This document shows, piece by piece, positions 14,451 through 22,159 of a stretch of 23,976 nt of DNA. The stretch is taken from NCBI GenBank assembly GCA_035651595.1, contig DASRFJ010000128.1, positions 1 to 23,976 of the forward strand, read 5' to 3'. Below the pieces are notes generated by a model that was not told where the DNA came from, made no database searches, and worked only from the letters and a program-made list of their open reading frames with translations. Position numbers and translations under genes: made by a program. Each line of letters opens with the position of its first letter. The first letter of the stretch is position 1. This stretch comes from JAFARZ01 sp035651595 (GTDB lineage: Bacteria > Actinomycetota > Actinomycetes > Streptosporangiales > Streptosporangiaceae).

Positions 14451-15932
14451 ATGCTGACGCGGGTGGATGCTGAGGCGATGGCCGCCAGGGTGCCCGCGGT
14501 GCCGTACCTGGCGGGAAGCTGGTACAGCGGCCGCGGGCTCCGCACGTTCGCTGTCATCGATCCGGTGACCGAGCGCCCGATCGCGTCCGTCGCCGAAGCC
14601 GGATCGGACACCGTCGACGCGGCGGTGTCCGCCGCCCGCGACGCGCTCGCGGACGGCGGCTGGGGGCGCACGGACGGCGCGGCGCGCGGCACGCTGCTCG
14701 GCAGGCTCGCCGACCTGCTCGATGATCGCCGCGAGGAGTTCGCCGTCCTGGAGTCACTGGAGGTGGGCAAGCCTGGCTTCGAGCCCCGCATGATCGACCT
14801 CCCGCAGGCCGTGCGCACGTTCCGCCACTTCGCCGGCTGGGCCGACAAGATAACCGGCCGGACGATTCCCACACCCGGATACTTCGGGCGGCCGACGCTC
14901 AGCTACACGGTCCGCGAGCCGGCCGGGGTCGTCGCGGCGATCACCCCGTGGAACTCCCCCACGATGATCGCCGCCTGGAAGCTGGCACCCGCGCTCGCCG
15001 CGGGGTGCGCCGTCGTCCTCAAGCCGCCCGAGGACGCACCGCTGACCGCGCTGCTGCTGGCCGGGCTCTGCCACGAGGCGGGATTCCCGCCCGGTGCGGT
15101 CAGCGTCCTGCCGGGCCGCGGCGAGACCACGGGCCGGCAGCTGGCCGAGCATCCGGGCGTGGACAAGATCTCGTTCACCGGCAGCCCGCGGGCCGGGCAA
15201 GCAGTCGCGATCGCGGCCACGAAGGGTTTCCGCCGCACCACACTCGAACTGGGCGGCAAGAGCCCGCAGGTCGTGTTCGCCGACGCTGACCTCGACGCGG
15301 CGGCCGACGGTATAGCGGCCGGCATCTTCGCCAACCAGGGGGAGGTGTGCGCGGCCGGCAGCCGGATCCTGGTCGACCGCGCGATCCGCGACGAGCTGAC
15401 CAGCCGCCTGCTGGCGCGAGCCGGCCAGGTCGTGCTCGGCGACCCCTTCGACGAGGGCACCACGATGGGGCCGCTGATCAATCCGGCCCAGCTCGCCCGG
15501 GTGTCGCGGTACGTCCAGCTCGGCAAGGACGAGGGCGCCCGGCTGCTCACCGGCGGCGAACGCCCGCGGCGCAGCGGCTACTTTATCCAGCCGGCCCTGT
15601 TCACCGGGGCATCCAATGCGATGACCATCGCCAGGGAAGAGATCTTCGGCCCGGTCGGCACGATCATCGCCTTCGGCGACGAAGACGAGGCCGTGGCGAT
15701 CGCGAACGACAGTGACTACGCGCTCGCCGCGACGCTGTGGACCGCCGATGTCAGCCGCGCCCACACCGTGGCCCGCCGGATCCGGGCAGGAGCGGTCGCG
15801 GTCAACGGCTGGTCCCCCCTCGACCCGGCCCTGCCCTGGGGCGGCACCAGGCTCAGTGGCCACGGGCGTGAGCTGGGCTGGCCTGGCATTGAGTCGAATA
15901 CCGAAGAGAAGACCATCACGATCATCCTCTGA
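14451..15932 (+). CDS. second aldehyde dehydrogenase
   Basis: Aldehyde dehydrogenase superfamily enzyme, 493 aa, complete. Seen: TPWNSPTMIAAWKLAPALAA (165-184) with Asn168, FTGSPRAGQ (242-250), TTLELGGKSPQ with Glu266, and NQGEVCAAGSRILV with Cys300. C-terminal EEIFGPVGTI and NDSDYALAATLWT are intact. It differs clearly from the operon's other ALDH (for example PWNSP for PWNFP and GEVC for GQVC), so it is a paralogue rather than a recent duplicate. It probably oxidises another aldehyde of the same pathway. ATG 14451 lies only about 8 nt after the predicted transcription start, with a weak AGGA; an in-frame ATG at 14478 is the alternative. It is followed after 11 nt by wrbA. Confidence 0.92.
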   Translation: MLTRVDAEAMAARVPAVPYLAGSWYSGRGLRTFAVIDPVTERPIASVAEAGSDTVDAAVSAARDALADGGWGRTDGAARGTLLGRLADLLDDRREEFAVLESLEVGKPGFEPRMIDLPQAVRTFRHFAGWADKITGRTIPTPGYFGRPTLSYTVREPAGVVAAITPWNSPTMIAAWKLAPALAAGCAVVLKPPEDAPLTALLLAGLCHEAGFPPGAVSVLPGRGETTGRQLAEHPGVDKISFTGSPRAGQAVAIAATKGFRRTTLELGGKSPQVVFADADLDAAADGIAAGIFANQGEVCAAGSRILVDRAIRDELTSRLLARAGQVVLGDPFDEGTTMGPLINPAQLARVSRYVQLGKDEGARLLTGGERPRRSGYFIQPALFTGASNAMTIAREEIFGPVGTIIAFGDEDEAVAIANDSDYALAATLWTADVSRAHTVARRIRAGAVAVNGWSPLDPALPWGGTRLSGHGRELGWPGIESNTEEKTITIIL

Positions 15933-15943
15933 GAGGCAACCGC

Positions 15944-16567
15944 ATGACCACCCGCATCCTTGTCGCCTATTACAGTGCTACCGGCTCGGTGCACCGTCTC
16001 GCCGAGGCGGTGCGGGAGGGCGCCGAGTCGGCCGGCGCCGACGTGCGGCTGCGCCGCGTCGCGGAGCTGGCCCCGGACGAGGCCATCGCGTCGAACCCGG
16101 ACTGGGCCAGGCACCGCGAGGAAACCGACGGCACGGTCCAGACGGCGGCCCTCACCGACCTGGACTGGGCGGACGGGTACGCGTTCGGCACCCCCACGCG
16201 GTACGGCGCTCCCGCGGCGCAGCTCAAGCAGTTCCTCGACACGGCGAGCAGCCTGTGGCACGAGGGCAAGCTCGCGGACAAGCCGGTCACCACGTTCGTC
16301 TCGTCCGCCGAGCAGCACGGCGGCCAGGAAGCGACGATCCTGTCACTGAACAACGTCTTCTATCACTGGGGATCGGTCATCGTCCCGCTCGGCTACACCG
16401 ACGACGTCGTGTACGCGGCGGGCGGCAACCCCTACGGCACGTCCTGGCCGGCCGGCTTCCCGTCGGCCATGCCCGACGCGGTCACCCTGGACTGCGCCCG
16501 CTACCAGGGCGCCCGGCTGGCTCGCTTCGCGGCGGTGCTCGCCGCGCACCGCGCCGCCGCCGCGTGA
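15944..16567 (+). CDS. wrbA: WrbA-type NAD(P)H:quinone oxidoreductase
   Basis: Flavodoxin-fold FMN enzyme of 207 aa that reduces quinones by two electrons, avoiding semiquinone formation. Seen: phosphate-binding loop YYSATGSVHRLAEAV (9-23), the family loop FGTPTRYGAPAAQLKQFLD (about 81-99), SSLWHEGKLADKPVTTFVSS and EQHGGQEATILS, then GSVIVPLGYTD, as in WrbA. A GAGAGG lies 7 nt before ATG 15944, and the gene is 11 nt after the second ALDH, so the two form one operon. In the catabolic context it would keep quinones from hydroxylated aromatics (auto-oxidised catechols) reduced; that link is inference from position. Confidence 0.9.
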   Translation: MTTRILVAYYSATGSVHRLAEAVREGAESAGADVRLRRVAELAPDEAIASNPDWARHREETDGTVQTAALTDLDWADGYAFGTPTRYGAPAAQLKQFLDTASSLWHEGKLADKPVTTFVSSAEQHGGQEATILSLNNVFYHWGSVIVPLGYTDDVVYAAGGNPYGTSWPAGFPSAMPDAVTLDCARYQGARLARFAAVLAAHRAAAA

Positions 16568-16590
16568 GCCGCCGCCGTTACGATGACCGC

Positions 16591-16692
16591 ATGACGGGCG
16601 GACAGCGCATCGAGATATGGTCGGACATCCATCCGGCGTCAGCCGCGACCGGTGCCAGTTACCAGGGGCGCCGACCACGCGGCGGGGTCTGA
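16591..16692 (+). pseudogene. 5' remnant of a DsbA/FrnE-like oxidoreductase gene
   Basis: The reading frame starts MTGGQRIEIWSDI and then becomes unrelated sequence, ending at a TGA after 33 codons. RIEIWSD(I/V) directly before the CPWC active site is the typical N-terminus of FrnE-like DsbA-family proteins. Here the CPWC and everything after it are missing. A TACGAT (16579-16584) six bases before the ATG has the spacing of an actinobacterial leaderless promoter, suggesting a once-functional start. Recognisable sequence ends near 16629, ten bases before the stop of the convergent condensation-domain gene, which marks a rearrangement joint. Recognition rests on few residues, so chance is possible. 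Confidence 0.45.
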
Positions 16693-18429
16693 CGGGTCGG
16701 ACGGCGCGGTGCGGCAGATGACGTAGTGGCGCGGAGTGATAGCCGTAGGATGCTTCGCGAGGACTGCCATGCAGCGGGCGTGCGCCTGTTCCGGGGTGCG
16801 GATGTCCTCGGTGGCGGCCAGGCAAGCGACCAGCGGGCGGCCGCCGGCCGACGCGAAGACGCGGGCCACGCCATGGGTGACGGCGTCGTCCACCAGGCGT
16901 TGCACGTCGGCGACCTCGACCCAGCAGGAGTCGGTCAGGATCCGGTCCGAGATGCCGGTGAGGGGGTCGAGCCCGATGATCTCGGGCATCCGGCTGCCGG
17001 GCACGTCACCGTGCGCGGCGGCCACCAGCAGGCGTTCGGCGGCCAGCAGCACCGACTCCAGTTCGGCGCGAGGCATCAGGCCCGTGTCGGCGTTCCACAC
17101 ATCCAGCCGAAGGCAGCCATCGATCTGGTTGAGGCGGAACTGGATCGGATTCCCGCTGACCGGCGCGGGGCGCCACCGCAGCGCGGTCTGGGTGAGCGCG
17201 GCGCCGATCTCCTCGGGCCCGAACCCGACGCCCGCGGTGAGCCCGGACCACGACTCGGCGACGAGGCTGTTGAACAACGGATCGTAGTTGAAGCGCAGGC
17301 CACGTTCGTGCTCGGTCAGTTCGTCCATGGCGGCCTGCTTGGCGGTGTCGTACCTGCCATGCCGGCTGGCCTCCACCACCCTCATCCAGGTGTGGCGGGC
17401 CAGCTCGTCGAAACCTTTCCCGTCGACCTCGACCGTCACGATGGTGCTCTGGATCAGGGAGCCGACGTAGTTCGCCAGGTGCCGTTCGAAACGGTTGCTG
17501 GTCATCACGGGGAACACCAGCTCCGGGTAGCCGGCGCGGCGGCCGATCACGGCGCAGATGGCGGCGAGGACGATGCTGGACCGGCTGGTGCGGGTGCGCG
17601 CCGCCACCCGCCGCACGGCCATCGCGGCGGCCACCGACGACAGCTCCATCACCATTGACTCGGCGCTGGTCTGGGCGCCGGGCACGGCGTACAGGCAGCG
17701 AGGGATCCGCCGCGACTGTTCCCGCAGGTAGTCCAGTGCCGCGTCGGTTCGGTGCCGCTCGGCAGGCGTCGCCTCCAGCTGGGCCTGGTCGAGCGGCTGG
17801 TGCCCGAGCCGGCCGACCGGGCGCCGGCCGGCCGCGCCCCGCTCGGCCTGCCGTTGACCGGGATCGGCCAGCAGGTCAGCGAAGTCCCGCTTGAGTATCG
17901 CGATCGCGTCGTGGTCCACCGCCAGGTGCGAGAATGCGGCGGAGCACGCGATGACCCGGTCACTCGCGTCCGTGTCGGTGGCCACCGCCACGCGGACCGG
18001 GCACCTCGCCGGATCGGGTGATTCGCGCAGCCACCGGACGAGCGCCTCGGCCACCGCGGGGCGGTCCTGCGGTCCCCACTGTCCCTCGCCGAGCGAACAC
18101 ACTTCCAGCAACTGGACGCCGGCCGCCGCGACCCGCTGGCGCGGCGGTTCGCCCGGCAGATAGGTGGTGCGCAGGCTCTCGTGCCGCGCGATCAGCACCG
18201 CGACCGCCGCGGCCACGTCGTCGACCGGCACCATGGCCGGGACCGGAAGCTCGACGCACAAGATCGCGTAGAAGTGGTCTGGGGCCCCGCTCAGCCAGTT
18301 GTAGATGTTGAGCTGGCTCAACGTAAGCGGTCCCTCGCCGGCCCGGTCCCCGGTGAACTCGACGGGAACCGAGCGCACCGGCGTCAGCCGCGGGCGGCGC
18401 CGACGGCGCTGTTCGTGGTCCTGCCTCAT
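16639..18429 (-). CDS. stand-alone NRPS condensation-domain protein
   Basis: A 596-aa protein built around a nonribosomal-peptide-synthetase condensation domain (PF00668). Seen: core C1-like LTLSQLNIYNWL (36-47), C2 RHESLRTTYLPGE (82-94), the C3 active-site motif as SHLAVDH (167-173; canonical HHxxxDG) with the catalytic second His168 and Asp172 kept, and C4/C5 MTSNRFERHLANYVGSLIQST. After the domain, about 90 residues ending APLVTGTGRG faintly recall the C-terminal subdomain of adenylating enzymes. No carrier or adenylation core is present. The N-terminus is Arg-rich (HEQRRRRRPRL). Start ATG 18429 overlaps the upstream enzyme's TGA (ATGA). Such domains form amide or ester bonds from carrier-bound acyl groups; substrates here are unknown. 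Its 3' end abuts the FrnE-like remnant, so it may be shortened. Confidence 0.82.
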   Translation of the reverse strand: MRQDHEQRRRRRPRLTPVRSVPVEFTGDRAGEGPLTLSQLNIYNWLSGAPDHFYAILCVELPVPAMVPVDDVAAAVAVLIARHESLRTTYLPGEPPRQRVAAAGVQLLEVCSLGEGQWGPQDRPAVAEALVRWLRESPDPARCPVRVAVATDTDASDRVIACSAAFSHLAVDHDAIAILKRDFADLLADPGQRQAERGAAGRRPVGRLGHQPLDQAQLEATPAERHRTDAALDYLREQSRRIPRCLYAVPGAQTSAESMVMELSSVAAAMAVRRVAARTRTSRSSIVLAAICAVIGRRAGYPELVFPVMTSNRFERHLANYVGSLIQSTIVTVEVDGKGFDELARHTWMRVVEASRHGRYDTAKQAAMDELTEHERGLRFNYDPLFNSLVAESWSGLTAGVGFGPEEIGAALTQTALRWRPAPVSGNPIQFRLNQIDGCLRLDVWNADTGLMPRAELESVLLAAERLLVAAAHGDVPGSRMPEIIGLDPLTGISDRILTDSCWVEVADVQRLVDDAVTHGVARVFASAGGRPLVACLAATEDIRTPEQAHARCMAVLAKHPTAITPRHYVICRTAPSDPSDPAAWSAPLVTGTGRG

Positions 18430-20342
18430 GGCCAAGGCGGAGGCTGGTAGGTGGGAGTGCGGCTGCGCAGGGTCATGGCCAGCGTCAGCCGGATGCGGGT
18501 AGAGGCGGGCAGGTGCACGGCCAGCCAGCGCCCGCGTGCGTCGACGCGCTCCTCCGCCGTCACCGGTTCCTTGTGGCCGTAGTCGTAGAGCCCGCCTAGC
18601 CAGGACGAGTCCCGGCAGGTGGTGTACCGGACGCTGGTGATGGCGTGCTCGCCGAATGCCCCAGCCTGCACGATCAGGCTGCTGTCCCGCGCCGGGTCCA
18701 GGTTGACCAGCTCCACCACGGTGGCGTCCGGGTCAATGCTGGTGACCAGCGCCGCGACCGACGGGGGCAGGCCAGGACGCCGTCGTACCGCGTCGAAGTA
18801 GCGGACCCGGGCCTGCTGGAGGCCGCCGTTGTAGATGACCTGCGGCCCACCCCAGGTGAGCTGCACCAGCGCCTCGGTGGCGACCGGGTTGCACTGCTGC
18901 CACAAGTGAATGTCCGGCTCGCCGACGTCGGTGTCCCGGTAGGCCCGGCCGCGGGCGAGCCGATGCCGGACCTGAGCCTGCGCCGCGGCCAGGATCTGTT
19001 CCGGATAGCCAGGATGCTCGCCGGACAGGAACGTGTACCAGGGTTCCTCGTGGCCGGCTTCCTCCTTGCTGCGAAAGGGCCGCACGTTCCGCCAGTCGTA
19101 GCCGGCTCGTCCCCGCAGCTCCGCGAGCCTGCGCTGGTCAGCCGCGCTGGCGCTGTGGTGCCAGAGTGCCATGGGGATGGCGGTGAGCATCGGGTTGTAA
19201 TCGAACCAGCCGCGGTCACTGCGCCGGAACGGCACCAGCAGGGTCGGCGCGGCGATCGCCTCGCCGAGCTGAGGCACCCAGCGAGAGGGCAGTGAGGAGT
19301 CGGCGTCGGCGAACGCCATCACTTTGCCCTGCGCGGTGATGGTGTCCAGGGCGGGGCGTACCAGGTCGAGGTAGCCGTCGTCGCCCGTGGCGGTGGCGGC
19401 GGCCAGCGCGGCCACGGTGGCGGCGGAGCCGACGCTGTACCAGCCGTGCGGCCAGGTCCAGCCGTAGTGGCCGCCGTACCAGCGGCCGCCGAGCAGGCTG
19501 CCGACGACCCCGTCCGGGCCGGTGTTGTCCGGGATGATGCCGTGGTTCGCCGCGGCGCGCTCCAGCCACGCGCCCACGTACGTCTGGATCCAGTCGCGGT
19601 AACGCGCGTCCCCGGTAAGGATCCACGCGTTCAGCACGAGTCCGGTGGCCGCGAGGTTCACCGCGGTATCCCCGGTGCCCATCCGGGCGGTCATCTCGGT
19701 AGTCAGCCGGGGATCGAGGCGGCGTTCCGGCACGGGCGCCCCGTCGGGTACCAGCCAGTCCAGCGGGAATCCGTAGCTGTGTTCCTCCAGCTTCAGCCAC
19801 GGGTAGTGCGTCTCGTCGAACAGCCCGGTGCGTCCCGGATCGGCACCGTTGTGCGGGCGGCGGATGATGCGGTGGACCGGATCGTAGTTGCCTGCCCCCG
19901 GATCGACGTACAGCTCGGCGAACCGGACCGCCCGCTCTGCCCACCGGGCCGGGTTCGCCATGGCGAGGAAGTACAGCAGCAGCAGGCTCTCGCCCTGGTG
20001 GAACCAGTCGTAGCCGCGCTCGTACTCGTCCTTCAGCATGCCCAGCTCGGTGAGCTGCGCGGTTACGCCTTCCCAGTGCTGTTCCGCCCGTGGCAGCAGG
20101 TCGTCGGCGCCGCCGAGCAGGTACAGCTGCGGCCAGTTGAAGAACACCTCGTAGAAGTCGTCGCCGCCGTCGCGGCTGGTCAGCCGGTGCCGGTAATTCA
20201 GCCGTCCGTCCGGGCCAGTGAAGTCCCGCGCGAACTGGCGCCAGGCGTAGTCGAGCAGATCCAGCAGTTCCCGCTGGGCCAGGGCCCAGCCCGGCGGCTC
20301 AAGCAGCGGCACAGACGCGGTGATCGTGGTCAGCTCAGCCAT
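18426..20342 (-). CDS. predicted alpha/alpha-barrel (six-hairpin) carbohydrate-active enzyme, family unclear
   Basis: A 638-aa protein I cannot assign to a named family. Seen: repeated helical segments rich in Trp, Tyr and Gly, including DDFYEVFFNWPQLYLLGG (about 60-77), ERGYDWFHQGESLLLLYFLA (about 108-127), TAVNLAATGLVLNAW, and WYGGHYGWTWPHGWYSVGSA in the middle. The C-terminal part is beta-rich and lacks the repeats (VVELVNLDPARDSSLIVQAG, RWLAVHLPASTRIRLTLAM). This layout fits an (alpha/alpha)6 toroid plus a beta-sandwich, as in many glycosidases and polysaccharide lyases. No signal peptide, so it would act in the cytoplasm on imported sugar. It starts 3 nt after the permease stop and overlaps the condensation-domain gene. 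The substrate is presumably the ligand of the ABC importer. Confidence 0.6.
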   Translation of the reverse strand: MAELTTITASVPLLEPPGWALAQRELLDLLDYAWRQFARDFTGPDGRLNYRHRLTSRDGGDDFYEVFFNWPQLYLLGGADDLLPRAEQHWEGVTAQLTELGMLKDEYERGYDWFHQGESLLLLYFLAMANPARWAERAVRFAELYVDPGAGNYDPVHRIIRRPHNGADPGRTGLFDETHYPWLKLEEHSYGFPLDWLVPDGAPVPERRLDPRLTTEMTARMGTGDTAVNLAATGLVLNAWILTGDARYRDWIQTYVGAWLERAAANHGIIPDNTGPDGVVGSLLGGRWYGGHYGWTWPHGWYSVGSAATVAALAAATATGDDGYLDLVRPALDTITAQGKVMAFADADSSLPSRWVPQLGEAIAAPTLLVPFRRSDRGWFDYNPMLTAIPMALWHHSASAADQRRLAELRGRAGYDWRNVRPFRSKEEAGHEEPWYTFLSGEHPGYPEQILAAAQAQVRHRLARGRAYRDTDVGEPDIHLWQQCNPVATEALVQLTWGGPQVIYNGGLQQARVRYFDAVRRRPGLPPSVAALVTSIDPDATVVELVNLDPARDSSLIVQAGAFGEHAITSVRYTTCRDSSWLGGLYDYGHKEPVTAEERVDARGRWLAVHLPASTRIRLTLAMTLRSRTPTYQPPPWP

Positions 20343-20345
20343 GGA

Positions 20346-21218
20346 TCACTGCTTCACCGCGCCACCGAGCATCCCGCGCACCAGCGCCCGCTGGGACAAC
20401 AGGAACACGATCGCGACCGGGATGACCGCGATCAAGGTGGCAAGCGCCAGCTCGGGCCGGAAGATGTTCACCTGCTGCCCGCCGCCGCCCGCCGCCGGGT
20501 TGAACGAGGGAGTCGACGACAGCAAGTCGGACAGGCCGACCTGAATCGGGTACTGCGACGAGTCCGCCAGGAGGGCGTACGGGAGGAAGAAGTTGTTCCA
20601 GTCGGCCACGAAGCTGAAGAAGAACACGAGGGCGACGATCGGCTTGGCCAGCGGCAGCGCGACGCGCCGGAACGTCTGCCACTCCCCCGCGCCGTCCACC
20701 CGGGCCGCGTCGAGCAGGTCCCGCGGGACCGCGGTGGCGTAGTAGATGTAGGCCAGGTACACCCCGAACGGGAAGAACGCGAACGGCAGGATCACCGAGA
20801 GCACGTTCCCGATCAGGTGCAGCGCGTTGAGCTCCAGGAAGATCGGCAGCACCAGCGCCGCGGACGGCATGATCATCACCACGAGCGTGACGGTCAGCAC
20901 CAGCTTGCGGCCACGGAACCTGCCCAGGGCGAGTCCGTAGCCGGCGGGCACCGCGGTCAGCAGTACGATCGCGGTGGCGCTGAACGCGTACAGCAGCGAA
21001 TTGCCGATCCAGATGCGGAAGATGTGATCGCTGAACCCGTCAAGGTGATCCCATGCCTTGACGATCTGCCCGAAACTGCCGAACGCCAGTGGGTTCCTCG
21101 TGACCAGCGCGCCGTCGGGCTTGGTCGGGGCGAGGAGCAGCCACAGGACCGGCACGACGAAGAAGACGGCGAAAGCGGCAAGGATCAGCAGCCTGATGCC
21201 ACGGGCGGCGAACCGCAT
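20346..21218 (-). CDS. carbohydrate ABC transporter permease, MalG type
   Basis: Inner-membrane permease of a CUT1-type sugar importer, 290 aa with six predicted membrane helices. Seen: N-terminal helix LLILAAFAVFFVVPVLWLLL, FRIWIGNSLLYAFSATAIVL, AVPAGYGLALGRFRGRK, and the EAA loop DAARVDGAGEWQTFRRVALP followed by LAKP, which docks to the ATPase. A Gly/Ser-rich insertion (PSFNPAAGGGGQQ) sits in the last periplasmic loop. ATG 21218 shares one base with the partner permease's stop (TGATG) and has GGAGG close upstream. No ATP-binding subunit is encoded here; a shared MsmK-like ATPase elsewhere is the usual solution in actinobacteria. Confidence 0.92.
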   Translation of the reverse strand: MRFAARGIRLLILAAFAVFFVVPVLWLLLAPTKPDGALVTRNPLAFGSFGQIVKAWDHLDGFSDHIFRIWIGNSLLYAFSATAIVLLTAVPAGYGLALGRFRGRKLVLTVTLVVMIMPSAALVLPIFLELNALHLIGNVLSVILPFAFFPFGVYLAYIYYATAVPRDLLDAARVDGAGEWQTFRRVALPLAKPIVALVFFFSFVADWNNFFLPYALLADSSQYPIQVGLSDLLSSTPSFNPAAGGGGQQVNIFRPELALATLIAVIPVAIVFLLSQRALVRGMLGGAVKQ

Positions 21219-22159
21219 CAGTCCTCCCTCCGGAACAGCCCGGTACGCGTGACGATCAGCACCGCGGCGACCACCCCGATGACCAGCAGGTCGACGGCGA
21301 TGGCGGCGGCCGCGTTGAAGTCCGCGTACCGGAAGGCGAACTGATAGGCGAGCTGGTTCGAGGACCAGGTGTCCGGGACCATGCCCAGGCTCGCCTGGTC
21401 GACGAGCTGCGGTTCGACGAAAAGCTGCGTGCCGGTCGCGAACGACAAGATGGCCATGTACGCGATCCACTTGCGGATCAGCGGCAGCTTCAGCCGCAGC
21501 GCGATGGTGACCGGGCCGGCGCCGTCGATGCGCGCCGCCTCCTCGAGGTCGGGCGGGATCGTGTTCAGCGCGCCGTACATGACCACGATCCAGCCGCCGG
21601 CGCCGGTCCAGAACGCGATCATCGCGAAGACGCCGGGCAGCTTTCCCGGTGCGATCGCCTGGACGAACAGTTGCACGCCGAACAGGTGATGCATCAGGAA
21701 CGACGCCGGACTGACCGCGGGGTCCAGCATGAACAGCCAGACCAGCACCGACGCCGCGCCCGCCAGCGCCCCGGGCAGGTAGAACAGGAACCGGAACGCG
21801 GTGGAAACCCGGTTCGCGCGGCCGTGCAGCAGCAGCGTCAGCCCCACCACCAGGACGATCAGGGATCCGAGCCAGATACCGGTGTACCAGAGGATGTGCT
21901 CGAACGCCGGACGGAACCGGTAGTCGTCAAACGTGCGGATGAAGTTGTGGAAGCCGACCCACCCGCCGCCGCTGCTGGTGAACGCGAGGTCCAGCGCGTA
22001 CAGCATCGGCGCGACGCCGAACGCGATCAGGAACGGCAGATACGGCACGATGAACGGCAGCCCGCGCGGAAGCCGTATCTTCCGCGGCCCCCCGCCGCCG
22101 CGGCGGCCACGCTGTCGCGTGGCCGCCGCGGGCGCCGGGGTGACGGCCGTTGAACTCAC
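21218..22159 (-). CDS. carbohydrate ABC transporter permease, MalF type
   Basis: Inner-membrane partner permease, 313 aa. Seen: a basic N-terminal tail rich in Gly and Arg, first helix FIVPYLPFLIAFGVAPMLYA, FRFLFYLPGALAGAASVLVW, FAMIAFWTGAGGWIVVMYGA, and the EAA loop EEAARIDGAGPVTIALRLKL followed by PLIRKW. A last helix VIGVVAAVLIVTRTGLF precedes the stop. Start GTG 22159 overlaps the binding-protein stop in a GTGA. The codons for residues about 10-21 form a perfect 15-bp inverted repeat (22098-22131), placing a strong mRNA hairpin just after the start. ABC context and EAA motif make the transport role secure; the sugar is unknown. Confidence 0.92.
   Translation of the reverse strand: MSSTAVTPAPAAATRQRGRRGGGGPRKIRLPRGLPFIVPYLPFLIAFGVAPMLYALDLAFTSSGGGWVGFHNFIRTFDDYRFRPAFEHILWYTGIWLGSLIVLVVGLTLLLHGRANRVSTAFRFLFYLPGALAGAASVLVWLFMLDPAVSPASFLMHHLFGVQLFVQAIAPGKLPGVFAMIAFWTGAGGWIVVMYGALNTIPPDLEEAARIDGAGPVTIALRLKLPLIRKWIAYMAILSFATGTQLFVEPQLVDQASLGMVPDTWSSNQLAYQFAFRYADFNAAAAIAVDLLVIGVVAAVLIVTRTGLFRRED
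22098..22131 (-). promoter_or_regulatory. 15-bp perfect inverted repeat, intercistronic mRNA hairpin candidate
   Basis: Arms 22098-22112 (CCGCGGCGGCCACGC) and 22117-22131 are exact reverse complements with a 4-nt loop (TGTC; GACA in the RNA). It lies 28 nt inside the MalF-type permease gene, just past the binding-protein stop. A hairpin here could stabilise the upstream binding-protein mRNA and lower permease translation, as REP structures do between malE and malF in E. coli; this role is inferred. Confidence 0.55.

Noticed and set aside
19446..21344. 632-codon plus-strand ORF across the enzyme and permease genes
   Set aside because: It is rich in Arg, His, Gln and Gly with no domain, and lies opposite well supported minus-strand genes. 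It is an antisense shadow.
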